Shown here: in pieces, positions 7,960-14,718 of the stretch
Numbering within the stretch: the stretch's first letter is position 1
Layout of the letters: the number at the start of each line of letters is the position of its first letter
NCBI RefSeq assembly: GCF_900110245.1
Contig: NZ_FOCZ01000001.1
Coordinates: 372,001 to 436,000 of the forward strand
Source of the DNA: Niastella yeongjuensis
Lineage (GTDB): Bacteria > Bacteroidota > Bacteroidia > Chitinophagales > Chitinophagaceae
DNA length: 64,000 bases
Direction of reading: 5' to 3'
Made by a program: the position numbers and the translations under genes
The notes under the pieces: model-generated
The model's input: only the letters and a program-made list of their open reading frames with translations
What the model was told of the DNA's origin: nothing
Database searches by the model: none

Positions 7960-8032
7960 TTGGCCTGACCGGGCTCGAACCGGTAACCTTGTGCGTATAA
8001 GGCACTTGCTCCAATCATTGAGCTACAGGCCA
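7960..8032 (-). tRNA. tRNA-Ile(TAT), rare anticodon
   Basis: Perfect acceptor TGGCCTG/CAGGCCA, T arm ACCGG-TTCGAGC-CCGGT, anticodon loop CTTATAC giving UAU, discriminator A. The first anticodon-stem pair is A-A, and the D loop lacks the usual internal GG. Bacteria normally read AUA with a lysidine-modified CAU anticodon, so a UAU tRNA is unusual. Confidence 0.8.
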
Positions 8033-8035
8033 TTT

Positions 8036-8165
8036 TTGATTCAACAAATTTGCCAGCTATACTGCGCAACACACCTGCGTATCAGGAACTAATTTTAAAA
8101 TATTTGCCTCTTTCTTTGATACAGCAAATATGCATACCTGTCTGCGCAGCACATTTGCGTACTAA
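8036..8165. repeat. Imperfect 50-bp direct repeat, 80-bp period, inside tRNA array
   Basis: 8036-8085 and 8116-8165 match at roughly 37 of 50 positions. The best block is CTGCGCAxCACAxxTGCGTA (8062-8081 and 8142-8161, 17 of 20). The gap between tRNA-Ile and tRNA-Arg holds no tRNA that I can fold; it could be a decayed duplicated tRNA or a structured spacer. Confidence 0.55.
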
Positions 8166-8177
8166 AATATATTTTTG

Positions 8178-8248
8178 TCGGCTTAAGAAGATTCGAACTC
8201 CTATCTCTGCGTTCGTAGCACAGCATTCTTCCATTGAACTATAAGCCG
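8178..8248 (-). tRNA. tRNA-Arg(ACG)
   Basis: Perfect acceptor CGGCTTA/TAAGCCG, anticodon loop CTACGAA (A34, the inosine-type Arg tRNA), T arm AGGAG-TTCGAAT-CTTCT with one G-U, discriminator A. Confidence 0.87.
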
Positions 8249-8254
8249 GTTTCG

Positions 8255-8327
8255 GGTGCGCTGCGGGGTTCGAACCCTGTTCTTCCCGTTCACAGCAGGA
8301 CACTTTACCGGATAAGCTACAGGCACC
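8255..8327 (-). tRNA. tRNA-His(GTG), damaged acceptor and T stem
   Basis: The anticodon loop is CTGTGAA. G-1 (8327) faces discriminator C73 (8255), the His identity pair. However, the acceptor has a C-C and a G-A mismatch, and only three of five T-stem positions pair. It is still recognisable, but function is doubtful. Confidence 0.7.
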
Positions 8328-8332
8328 ATTTG

Positions 8333-8406
8333 TTATTGAGGTTGGGCTTGAACCAACACCATCAGTGTCAAAGACTGATATGCTTAACCAATTACACCAC
8401 TCAATA
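8333..8406 (-). tRNA. tRNA-Gln(TTG)
   Basis: Perfect acceptor TATTGAG/CTCAATA, perfect anticodon stem TCAGT/ACTGA around CTTTGAC, T arm GTTGG-TTCAAGC-CCAAC, discriminator A. Confidence 0.9.
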
Positions 8407-8413
8407 ATTTACG

Positions 8414-8485
8414 CGGTCCGTACGAGACTCGAACTCGTAGTGCCAGATAGACAATCAGGCGTGTTAGCCTTTACACTAACGGACC
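8414..8485 (-). tRNA. tRNA-Asp(GTC)
   Basis: Perfect acceptor GGTCCGT/ACGGACC and D arm, anticodon loop TTGTCTA, discriminator G as expected for Asp. The middle anticodon-stem pair is a T-T mismatch. Confidence 0.86.
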
Positions 8486-8489
8486 AGTG

Positions 8490-8561
8490 AGCAGCACTAG
8501 AGATTCGAACTCTATCCACCTGATTGGAAGTCAGGAGCGCAACCATCAACGCTTGTACTGC
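8490..8561 (-). tRNA. tRNA-Gly(TCC)
   Basis: Acceptor GCAGTAC/GTGCTGC (one G-U), anticodon loop CTTCCAA in a perfect stem, T stem TAGAG/CTCTA, discriminator T as is common for Gly. The D stem is 3 bp. Confidence 0.86.
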
Positions 8562-8566
8562 TTGTG

Positions 8567-8639
8567 TATAGAAGGTGGGACTCGAACCCACAGCCTCCCC
8601 GATCCAAACGGGGTATCCGACCAACCGGAATACTTCTAT
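8567..8639 (-). tRNA. tRNA-Pro(TGG), first of the array
   Basis: Perfect acceptor ATAGAAG/CTTCTAT, perfect anticodon stem CCCCG/CGGGG around TTTGGAT, T arm GTGGG-TTCGAGT-CCCAC, discriminator A. A GTAGCGG/CCGCTAC hairpin (8645-8667) lies just upstream in the presumed precursor. Confidence 0.88.
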
Positions 8640-8720
8640 GTTTAGTAGCGGTCATGGCCGCCGCTACTTGTTTTCATAAGGGCTTATTTTAGTTAGGCTT
8701 AATGATCAATGAATGTTTTT

Positions 8721-8751
8721 TGGAAAAGCATCCGCCTTTCGACGGACGCTT
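8721..8751 (-). terminator. Terminator after the 47-aa gene
   Basis: Minus-strand stem AAGCGTCCG pairs with CGGATGCTT (9 bp with one G-U, 8-nt loop), followed by TTTTCC. It separates the small gene from the tRNA array, so the array probably has its own promoter in 8640-8720; I could not identify a clear TAnnTTTG there. Confidence 0.7.
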
Positions 8752-8789
8752 ATTTTTCCTCCTTTTGAATACGTATCTTGAATTACTTT

Positions 8790-8933
8790 CTATCGAATCT
8801 GGAATCCGGCAGGATGTCTTGCATCTACTGGTTTATCATTAACCTGCTCGATGTTTTTTCTGTCTTTAGTTTTGTCGCTGATTAAAGCAATGATCACCCG
8901 GATCATAAAAACTGCTACTACTAATTGCATCAT
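8790..8933 (-). CDS. Small membrane protein, 47 aa
   Basis: A short gene starting with two adjacent ATGs (8931-8933 and 8928-8930), preceded by AAAAAGGAG at good spacing. The product begins MMQLVVAVFMIRVIIALI, one hydrophobic helix, followed by a charged tail (SDKTKDRKNIEQ) ending in HPAGFQIR. It sits between a strong terminator upstream (8978-9011) and its own terminator downstream (8721-8751), which supports a real transcription unit. I do not recognise the family. Confidence 0.55.
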   Translation of the reverse strand: MMQLVVAVFMIRVIIALISDKTKDRKNIEQVNDKPVDARHPAGFQIR

Positions 8934-8977
8934 CTACACTCCTTTTTCTTCTTTCATGAAGTTGTTTTGGTTAAATA

Positions 8978-9011
8978 AAAAAGCCCGGTCGTTTTGTCGA
9001 CCGGGCTTTTT
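8978..9011 (-). terminator. Strong bidirectional terminator after the 39-aa gene
   Basis: GCCCGGTCG (8983-8991) pairs with CGACCGGGC (8998-9006) with A-rich and T-rich flanks on both strands. It lies about 30 bases past the stop of the 39-aa gene. Confidence 0.85.
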
Positions 9012-9041
9012 GTTATTCGATTCCTGCATTAACAGTTTCGT

Positions 9042-9161
9042 TTAAACACAACCTGGTCGTATTGGCACATCATAAACCTCACTATTGCCACCATTGAAAT
9101 AAATCACCACTACTGCAATTGCACACGGGTTCCATTGGATAAATCGTTTCGTATTATCCAT
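9042..9161 (-). CDS. Small protein, 39 aa
   Basis: An open frame from ATG at 9161 to TAA at 9042 encodes MDNTKRFIQWNPCAIAVVVI followed by YFNGGNSEVYDVP and a Cys-Val end. The upstream AGTAGGACG is a plausible ribosome site. A strong terminator directly after the stop supports expression. It has two cysteines and a short hydrophobic centre. The family is unrecognised; it could be a regulatory or secreted-type peptide, or a chance frame. Confidence 0.4.
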   Translation of the reverse strand: MDNTKRFIQWNPCAIAVVVIYFNGGNSEVYDVPIRPGCV

Positions 9162-9366
9162 CGTCCTACTTTGTATGTGTTGTAGTGATTGTATCATCAA
9201 TTTCTTCTGATTATTTAGATGTTGTTATTTTTAAATTTCATAAGCAATTATGATTTATTTGTTTTACCCCCGCTTCACCTAACTCCTACACACATATGAA
9301 TATAGCTTACCCGTTCGCGGGCATAGCACTCCCTTTTCGTCGTTATTTTATTAAACAGCCAAAAAA

Positions 9367-9393
9367 TAAAAAACCCCGCAATTCCTTGCGGGG
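9367..9393 (-). terminator. Terminator after the 29-aa gene
   Basis: CCCCGCAA (9374-9381) pairs with TTGCGGGG (9386-9393); on the minus strand a TTTTTTATTTTTT tract follows. Confidence 0.8.
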
Positions 9394-9423
9394 CCTGTGT
9401 TATATTGAATTAGTTGTTTCAAC

Positions 9424-9513
9424 TTATTCATCAGCGTAACACGCCCCGCAAACAGTAAAGTCCTCTATCGGACTCCAGCCGTTCAGCACCATATGTGATT
9501 GTTTGCGTAACAT
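9424..9513 (-). CDS. Small peptide gene, 29 aa
   Basis: ATG at 9513 to TAA at 9424 encodes MLRKQSHMVLNGWSP, then IEDFTVCGACYADE, with a C-x-x-C pair near the end. A promoter-like pair lies just upstream (9533-9565) and a strong terminator just downstream (9367-9393), so the short unit is framed by its own signals. There is no clear Shine-Dalgarno. The function is unknown. Confidence 0.42.
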   Translation of the reverse strand: MLRKQSHMVLNGWSPIEDFTVCGACYADE

Positions 9514-9532
9514 GTTTGTTGATTTGTTTATG

Positions 9533-9565
9533 CAAAGGTGTCAATAATTTTTCAATTACACCAAA
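9533..9565 (-). promoter_or_regulatory. Bacteroidota-type promoter for the 29-aa gene
   Basis: Minus strand TTTG (9562-9565), 21-base spacer, CACCTTTG (9533-9540), one mismatch to TAnnTTTG. The predicted start is about 10-15 bases before the ATG at 9513. Confidence 0.5.
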
Positions 9566-9692
9566 TATTTTGTGAAGTTTTTTTGAAAATATTTTTTTGA
9601 TAACATACAGCACCGTTATTCTCTTCGGCTATACGTACCCATTAAATAAAGGCAACAAGATGGTATTCAGTGAAAAAGCTTATACGGGAGCG

Positions 9693-10364
9693 TTATACAT
9701 TATTTGGTTTGTACAGGTTGTTCTTGATGGCATAAATGATAATGCCGGCGGTGTTCTTTACTTCCATTTTCTCCATGATCTTTAACCGTAACCCTTCCAC
9801 GGTACGTACACTCAGGAATATTTTTTCAGCAATTTGTTTGCTGGTGAGGCCATTACAGATATCCGCAACAATATCCACCTCCCGTTCATTGAACTCGGGT
9901 TTCTGTTTTTGTTTGTATGGGTTGAACTTGCTTTTGGCCACCATTTGGGCCAGTTTGTTGGAGGTATGTCGGCAATAGTAGGGTTGCTGCTGATAAACCG
10001 ATTTAATGGCTTCTATGATTTCATTCTTATCGGCATTTTTTAAAAGATAGCCGCGGGCGCCGGCTTCCAGCATATCGATAATGAGGTCTTCCTCATCGAA
10101 CATGGTTAGTGCAATTATACCCACTTGCGGGTAATGTTCAGAAAGGTGGCGGGTAGCGGCAGCCCCATCCATTACCGGCATTTTCACATCACTGATCACA
10201 ATATCAGGTTCCTGTGATTTCACCTGTTCAATCAATTCTTTACCATTGGCAGCTTCGGCTACCAATAGTATGTCCTGCTGCTTTTGCAACATTGCCCGCA
10301 AGCCGTCCCGGAAAATCTCATGATCGTCAGCAATAGCAACTTTTATATTGCCATATGTTTTCAT
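9693..10364 (-). CDS. NarL/LuxR-type response regulator
   Basis: A 223-residue two-component response regulator. The receiver domain (residues 1-125) has the acidic pair D13-D14, phosphoacceptor D59 in VISDVKMPVMDG and the conserved Lys in LLKNADKNE. The C-terminal GerE-type helix-turn-helix has EREVDIVADICNGLTSKQIA and SVRTVEGLRLKIMEKM. Its start is 15 bases after the stop of the histidine kinase gene upstream, its likely partner. Target genes are not evident; the neighbouring membrane protein and lipoprotein are candidates for the sensed pathway. Confidence 0.92.
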   Translation of the reverse strand: MKTYGNIKVAIADDHEIFRDGLRAMLQKQQDILLVAEAANGKELIEQVKSQEPDIVISDVKMPVMDGAAATRHLSEHYPQVGIIALTMFDEEDLIIDMLEAGARGYLLKNADKNEIIEAIKSVYQQQPYYCRHTSNKLAQMVAKSKFNPYKQKQKPEFNEREVDIVADICNGLTSKQIAEKIFLSVRTVEGLRLKIMEKMEVKNTAGIIIYAIKNNLYKPNNV

Positions 10365-10379
10365 AATACCTGGTTCTGG

Positions 10380-11126
10380 TCAAAGTGGAATTTCAATTGT
10401 ATACGTGGTGCCCTTACCAGGCTCTGAATGACAGGTAAGTTCACCGCCCATCACCTCGGTCCTACTCTGCAAGTTACGAAGTCCAAGGCCGGGATTGTCT
10501 TTTACCTTTGTAAAATAATCAAAACCTTTTCCATTATCTGCAGTCATGAGCAAAAGGCGGTTACCCTCGGTTACAATTTTTATGATCAGCAGGCTAGCCT
10601 GGGCGTGTTTTATGGTATTGTGAAGAATTTCCTGGATAATGCGGTAAAGATTGACCTCTTTATATTGATTCAGGTGAACATCCTGCTCACATATAAATCT
10701 TATTTCTAATCCATATACATTCCGGTTATTGTCAATAAACTCGGTAATGGCCTTTTGAAGCCCCTTTCGTATAAGGGTATTAGGCATCAGGTTATTGGAG
10801 ATCTCCCGTAGTTTCCGGATAATACTATCCAGGTGGGTACTCGATTTTCCGATCACTGCCTCATCTTCGGTGTCGGTAGTATTGAGGCTGTTTATTTGAA
10901 GTTTTACAGCAGACAGCAGAGGCCCCAGTTCATCGTGAAGATCAGAGGCAATACGCCGGCGTTCTTTTTCCAATGTATCTATTTCAGCCTGTATTTTCTC
11001 CTTATGCAGTTTCAGGCTGCGACGCTGATAGCGGATGATGGTGATAATGAAATATAGTAAAATTATCCCCACTACCGCCACCACTATCAAAATAGACTGG
11101 TAAAGCTCTTTTTCCTGGGTATCCAT
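10380..11126 (-). CDS. Sensor histidine kinase (HisKA_3 type)
   Basis: A 248-residue NarX/LiaS-class kinase. One N-terminal membrane helix (ILIVVAVVGIILLYFIITII) is followed by a coiled coil, the H box RRIASDLHDELGPLLSAVK with the phosphorylated His, then the HATPase domain with the N box EILHNTIKHAQAS, G1 DNGKGFD and G2 GLGLRN. There is no periplasmic sensor domain, so it must sense through its membrane helix or a partner. It overlaps the preceding seven-helix protein gene by 40 bases, which suggests translational coupling and a functional pair. Followed by the response regulator. Confidence 0.92.
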   Translation of the reverse strand: MDTQEKELYQSILIVVAVVGIILLYFIITIIRYQRRSLKLHKEKIQAEIDTLEKERRRIASDLHDELGPLLSAVKLQINSLNTTDTEDEAVIGKSSTHLDSIIRKLREISNNLMPNTLIRKGLQKAITEFIDNNRNVYGLEIRFICEQDVHLNQYKEVNLYRIIQEILHNTIKHAQASLLIIKIVTEGNRLLLMTADNGKGFDYFTKVKDNPGLGLRNLQSRTEVMGGELTCHSEPGKGTTYTIEIPL

Positions 11127-11752
11127 ATTACTGCTACTGCATACAAAATATTAACCAATAAGTTAGAATACACACTTATCGCCCACAGTTCTGCCCTGAA
11201 TGGCTTACTCATACTATGCTCAAATAATGATAAGCCTGTTGTGAAAACAACTATAAAGAACGAATAAAAAATTATCACTCCCAAACAAATCCAGAACTTG
11301 GGGTTCCTGAAAATGCTGCTCCGTTCATGCACCACCATCTTGTTAAAAGTATTTACACTGAAGAAGATCAGCGCAAACGCATACAGTATGAAAAAATAGT
11401 TATTATTATTGATAAAGTTCGAGAAGATAATATTGGTGACTAACCATATTACAAAAAAAACGCTCGCAATGGCGATAAACGTTGATTTTTTCCTGTTAAA
11501 CAGGCCCCAGTTGTGAAAAAGCCAAAGGAAAAAAAAGAAGTCAACGTAAGAAAAAACATTTAATACAAAGGTGAATGCATCCCGGTTGTCTGTTACATCC
11601 CAGATCCGGTTCAATATTTCCACTGATAAAGCTGCAATACAATTAAAAATGAAGGGATAGTAAGACTGATCTATCCTTCGAAATCTTACTATCCCGATTA
11701 TTACAGCAATACCGATGCTCAAACTTAAAATAAAACGTACGGTACTATCCAT
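11087..11752 (-). CDS. Multi-helix membrane protein upstream of kinase
   Basis: A 221-residue integral membrane protein with about seven hydrophobic helices and short loops, Phe- and Ile-rich, ending RKKSFTSLF. I do not recognise a family. It overlaps the histidine kinase start by 40 bases, so it may serve as the separate sensor input of that kinase. Confidence 0.7.
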   Translation of the reverse strand: MDSTVRFILSLSIGIAVIIGIVRFRRIDQSYYPFIFNCIAALSVEILNRIWDVTDNRDAFTFVLNVFSYVDFFFFLWLFHNWGLFNRKKSTFIAIASVFFVIWLVTNIIFSNFINNNNYFFILYAFALIFFSVNTFNKMVVHERSSIFRNPKFWICLGVIIFYSFFIVVFTTGLSLFEHSMSKPFRAELWAISVYSNLLVNILYAVAVIWIPRKKSFTSLF

Positions 11753-11797
11753 TGTACGGTTGAAATCTCGGTCATTGAATTAGGGTAATAAATGCTA

Positions 11798-12310
11798 TTA
11801 AGGCTGAATCTCGCAAGGCGGGTTACATTGGCCATATTCCAAACCACCATCATCACTGCCTGACTGGGCGCCTAATGCATCCTTTTTATTTTTCAGGTAA
11901 ACGTTTTTGCCATTCTTATCTACGCCTACGATCATAAGACGCAATGCTCTTTGTTTTTCATTACCTGGTTTAATACCATGGTAAAACTTAAGGCCCACCA
12001 CAGTACTGTCCTGTAAGTATTCAACTATTGAAGCTCTGTTGAAGATCTCATAGTCCGGGATCATAATATCCGGAATTCTTTGTTTAATGGTATCGCGCGC
12101 TGTTTCAAAATCCTTCTTATAAATATCGATACTCATCACAGGAATGAAGTGATTTCTTTTACCAAGGTCCGTTGTGTCTTTCGGGTTCTTGATGCAAATT
12201 TCATCTTTACCTGGTTGAGTTCCTCCTCCGCAAGAGCTGATCAACAAAGCTCCTAAAGAGAAAATAAGTACTAAAGGGTAAGTCAGATAAGACTTCATGT
12301 TAGTTGCCAT
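11798..12310 (-). CDS. Hypothetical lipoprotein
   Basis: A 170-residue protein with a type II signal peptide (YPLVLIFSLGALLISSC, lipobox ISSC) followed by GGG. The rest is a soluble domain with no motif known to me and a Cys pair near the end (QCNPPC). ATG at 12298 is an alternative start. It is the first gene of the minus-strand group that continues with the membrane protein, kinase and regulator, 45 bases upstream. Confidence 0.65.
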   Translation of the reverse strand: MATNMKSYLTYPLVLIFSLGALLISSCGGGTQPGKDEICIKNPKDTTDLGKRNHFIPVMSIDIYKKDFETARDTIKQRIPDIMIPDYEIFNRASIVEYLQDSTVVGLKFYHGIKPGNEKQRALRLMIVGVDKNGKNVYLKNKKDALGAQSGSDDGGLEYGQCNPPCEIQP

Positions 12311-12406
12311 AAATAAATTTTAGAGTTAAACGGGTGCTAAAGATATTTGTTAATACCTCCCATAAAATCCGTAGAACTACTTAATTTATCTACAGCTACT
12401 ACTTGC

Positions 12407-12414
12407 TACTTTTG
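12407..12414 (+). promoter_or_regulatory. TAnnTTTG promoter element
   Basis: TACTTTTG matches the Bacteroidota -7 consensus exactly, about 125 bases upstream of the small gene at 12539. No good -33 element is seen. Confidence 0.4.
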
Positions 12415-12538
12415 GTACTTTAGCGCTTGCTCCTCAAGGCTATATCAAAGAACTTCGTGTAAACCAGATAAACCATTCCCGAGTCACAGGTGAAAGTTTA
12501 GGCCCAATTGAACTTTTATAACTTTTAATTTTAATTCC

Positions 12539-12823
12539 ATGAGACAGCAACACTCCTCTATTAGTAAATCAGACAATGTTTCGTCAAATGAAACTACCCG
12601 CATCTCCTTTCAACCTATCATGGCCGACTCACTGGAAGTAATGGAATATTATTACAGGGGAAAGATCTGGGAAGTGGAACTATCCCTTGCCCAACTTAAC
12701 ATCCTGGACAATGCACGGGAAATTGCCGGTTTATGTAAAGAGATTGTACGCATCAAAGAAGTACTACAAATGATCCTGACAAAAAAAGAAGGCGGGAGCT
12801 CCATTAATTTCTCAATCAAATAA
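12539..12823 (+). CDS. Small hypothetical protein, 94 aa
   Basis: A 94-residue protein with a Ser-rich N-terminus and a helical, amphipathic C-terminal two thirds (WEVELSLAQLNILDNAREIA, then LCKEIVRIKEVLQMILTKKE). No known family. A TAnnTTTG element is present upstream. Its end overlaps the convergent radical SAM gene by 12 bases. Confidence 0.55.
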   Translation: MRQQHSSISKSDNVSSNETTRISFQPIMADSLEVMEYYYRGKIWEVELSLAQLNILDNAREIAGLCKEIVRIKEVLQMILTKKEGGSSINFSIK

Positions 12824-13921
12824 CCTTCCCTGGGCACCCGGTCGTCTGAAGCTGGTGGTATCCAGATCACGTTCTTCAGCGTTCATGCCATACAGTTTAC
12901 CGTATTTTCGATATTGCTGGGCAATGATCCCGGCAATATCGCCTTCTCCATGCATACGCACCCCAAACCTGGTATCATTTACCTGACCGCCATGGCCTTG
13001 CTCTATCATATGCCATACTTTATCGGCCCGGTCGGGAAAGTTTTTATACAGCCAGTCGTGAAACAGTAGTTTAACCGATCCGTTCAACCTTACAAACGTA
13101 TACCCGGTAGAGGTGGCCCCATGCTCTTTCGCTGCAAGCATAATGCGTTGCATCTCGTGATCATTCAACCCCGGTATCATGGGGCCCATCATTACGCCTA
13201 CCGGAATACCTTCCTGGCTTAACTCCTGCACCAATCGCAAACGTTGCATACTGGTGGTGGTACGCGGCTCCATTACCCGCCGCAGGTCTTCATTAAGTGA
13301 GGTGATGGTAACCATTACAGATACCAGTTTCTTATTGGCCAGTTCTTTCAGAATGTCTTTATCGCGAACCATGCCGCCGTTTTTACTAATGAGGCCTACC
13401 GGCTGATTAAAGGAATTGCATACTTCCAGTAAGGACCTGGTTAACCGGTATTTTTGTTCGGCCGGCTGGTAACAATCGGTGTTGCCACTTAAACTAATGG
13501 GCATGCCTTCCCATTTGGGGTCCATTAAAAACTTACGCAGCAGCTGCGGAGCATTCGTCTTTACAATGATCTTTCTTTCAAAATCAAGCCCGGCACTATA
13601 ACCCCAGTATTCATGGGCATTGCGGGCATAACAATATATACAACCGTGTTCGCAACCCATATAAGGATTCATGCTATACCACATGCCTACATCGGGACTG
13701 GTTACTTTATTCACCAGGCTTTTAGCTTCCTGCTCCAGGTATTGGGTGGGCTCCTGTCTTTCGGTCCAGTCGTCAATGCCCTCTACGTGTTCCTGTACAT
13801 GCTGGTTTTTAAGGAACCGGTTCTTTGTATTTATCTGGGCGCCACGGCCCTTTTTATAATTTTCAGGCTCTTCCATTTTCTTTGGGGTAACCCGGTAACT
13901 ATCACGCTTTATCTCTTTCAT
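12812..13921 (-). CDS. PA0069-family radical SAM protein (SPL-like)
   Basis: A 369-residue radical SAM enzyme. The 4Fe-4S cluster motif is C-x3-C-x2-C in MGCEHGCIYCYARN (about residue 95), inside the family context NPYMGCEHGCIYCYAR. The N-terminus (KGRGAQINTKNRF) and SLSGNTDCYQPAEQKYRLTR are typical of the PA0069 family, which is related to spore photoproduct lyase. The reaction is not established, although DNA damage repair is often supposed. Its neighbours, two 2H phosphoesterase-like genes and a UmuD-like gene, suggest a repair-related neighbourhood. Confidence 0.88.
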   Translation of the reverse strand: MKEIKRDSYRVTPKKMEEPENYKKGRGAQINTKNRFLKNQHVQEHVEGIDDWTERQEPTQYLEQEAKSLVNKVTSPDVGMWYSMNPYMGCEHGCIYCYARNAHEYWGYSAGLDFERKIIVKTNAPQLLRKFLMDPKWEGMPISLSGNTDCYQPAEQKYRLTRSLLEVCNSFNQPVGLISKNGGMVRDKDILKELANKKLVSVMVTITSLNEDLRRVMEPRTTTSMQRLRLVQELSQEGIPVGVMMGPMIPGLNDHEMQRIMLAAKEHGATSTGYTFVRLNGSVKLLFHDWLYKNFPDRADKVWHMIEQGHGGQVNDTRFGVRMHGEGDIAGIIAQQYRKYGKLYGMNAEERDLDTTSFRRPGAQGRLFD

Positions 13922-13991
13922 ATTGTACCTTTTTATTTATCACACTACCAATCTGCTTCATAGATAAGGTTCACACTGCTATCCCCGTACG

Positions 13992-14022
13992 ACGCTCCCA
14001 TCCCGATAAATCGGGATAGGAG
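13992..14022. repeat. Palindrome ATCCCGAT-AA-ATCGGGAT
   Basis: A perfect 8-bp inverted repeat in the gap between the radical SAM and 2H genes (near 14000-14020). Intergenic palindromes of this kind are common in Bacteroidota; it may serve as a terminator for the upstream minus-strand gene. Confidence 0.4.
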
Positions 14023-14077
14023 GTGGTCCCCATTTTTTAAAATTTGAAAGCTTAAAACAATACCACTACAAGCATGA

Positions 14078-14689
14078 CTATACAAATAATTCCCCTTGTT
14101 TTGTCGTAACGGGTAAATTCATAAATTCAAAACGTTGTGCTATCTGCCAGGATTTATCGCCCAGCCGGCGTTTTAGAAACAACATATGACTGGCTATAAA
14201 GGAACCGGTGAATTGTCGGTGTGAATATTCAAGCCAGCCCTTTTCATATTGCCAGGGCACCAGTCTGCGACCAATAGCAATAAACGGTTCATCTATAAAA
14301 TGTGGTTTATGTTCATTATCCAGTTTCATCAGGCGCTGTGCATCACGTATTTCACGCACCAGGTTTTGAATCGGGATTTTTGTTGTAACATTTATAAATA
14401 TGGTATGCGATGGAAAACTTCCATAATCTTTCAATGATATTCTAAATGGCTGAAAACCCATGCCCACCACTTTCAGGCGATTCACCAGCCGTTCTTCCAT
14501 CATCTCCAATTGGGTAAACCGCACCAGTGCCAGATGCGGCTTGCCAATGAGGGCCGCGGAATTTTTATATTTTTCGCTGAACTCATTCCTGACCTTTGCA
14601 ATTTTATTACGCAATTCTTCATGCGGAGCCAACACCAACATGTATTCATTAATTCTGCAACCGGGTATAGACTGAATATTGATTTTCAT
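14078..14689 (-). CDS. 2H phosphoesterase paralogue A (motif 2 lost)
   Basis: A 203-residue protein related to the 2'-5' RNA ligase / 2H phosphoesterase superfamily. The first motif survives as PHLAL (His52, with Ala in place of the usual Thr). The second, expected as PHxT/A, reads EPFIAIGRRL (about residues 134-143), so its His is missing. The strand SFPSHTIFINV at 91-101 fits the fold. The next gene upstream is a paralogue with the complementary defect; the two starts and stops are 29 bases apart, so they are likely cotranscribed. A canonical active site cannot be formed by this chain alone. Confidence 0.7.
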   Translation of the reverse strand: MKINIQSIPGCRINEYMLVLAPHEELRNKIAKVRNEFSEKYKNSAALIGKPHLALVRFTQLEMMEERLVNRLKVVGMGFQPFRISLKDYGSFPSHTIFINVTTKIPIQNLVREIRDAQRLMKLDNEHKPHFIDEPFIAIGRRLVPWQYEKGWLEYSHRQFTGSFIASHMLFLKRRLGDKSWQIAQRFEFMNLPVTTKQGELFV

Positions 14690-14718
14690 AATTGAATTTT
14701 TAGGGATGAAATAATATC

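Noticed and set aside
8036-8165. CRISPR-like array in the tRNA gap
   Set aside because: Only two imperfect copies with 80-bp period and no cas gene; not a CRISPR.
8082-8624. Minus-strand open frames through the tRNA array
   Set aside because: Both frames (8082-8303 and 8409-8624) are translations of tRNA-Arg, His, Asp and Gly sequence.
9693-12310. Two-component system as part of the RNA island
   Set aside because: Terminators and three small units separate it from the tRNA array; same strand only, no functional link visible.
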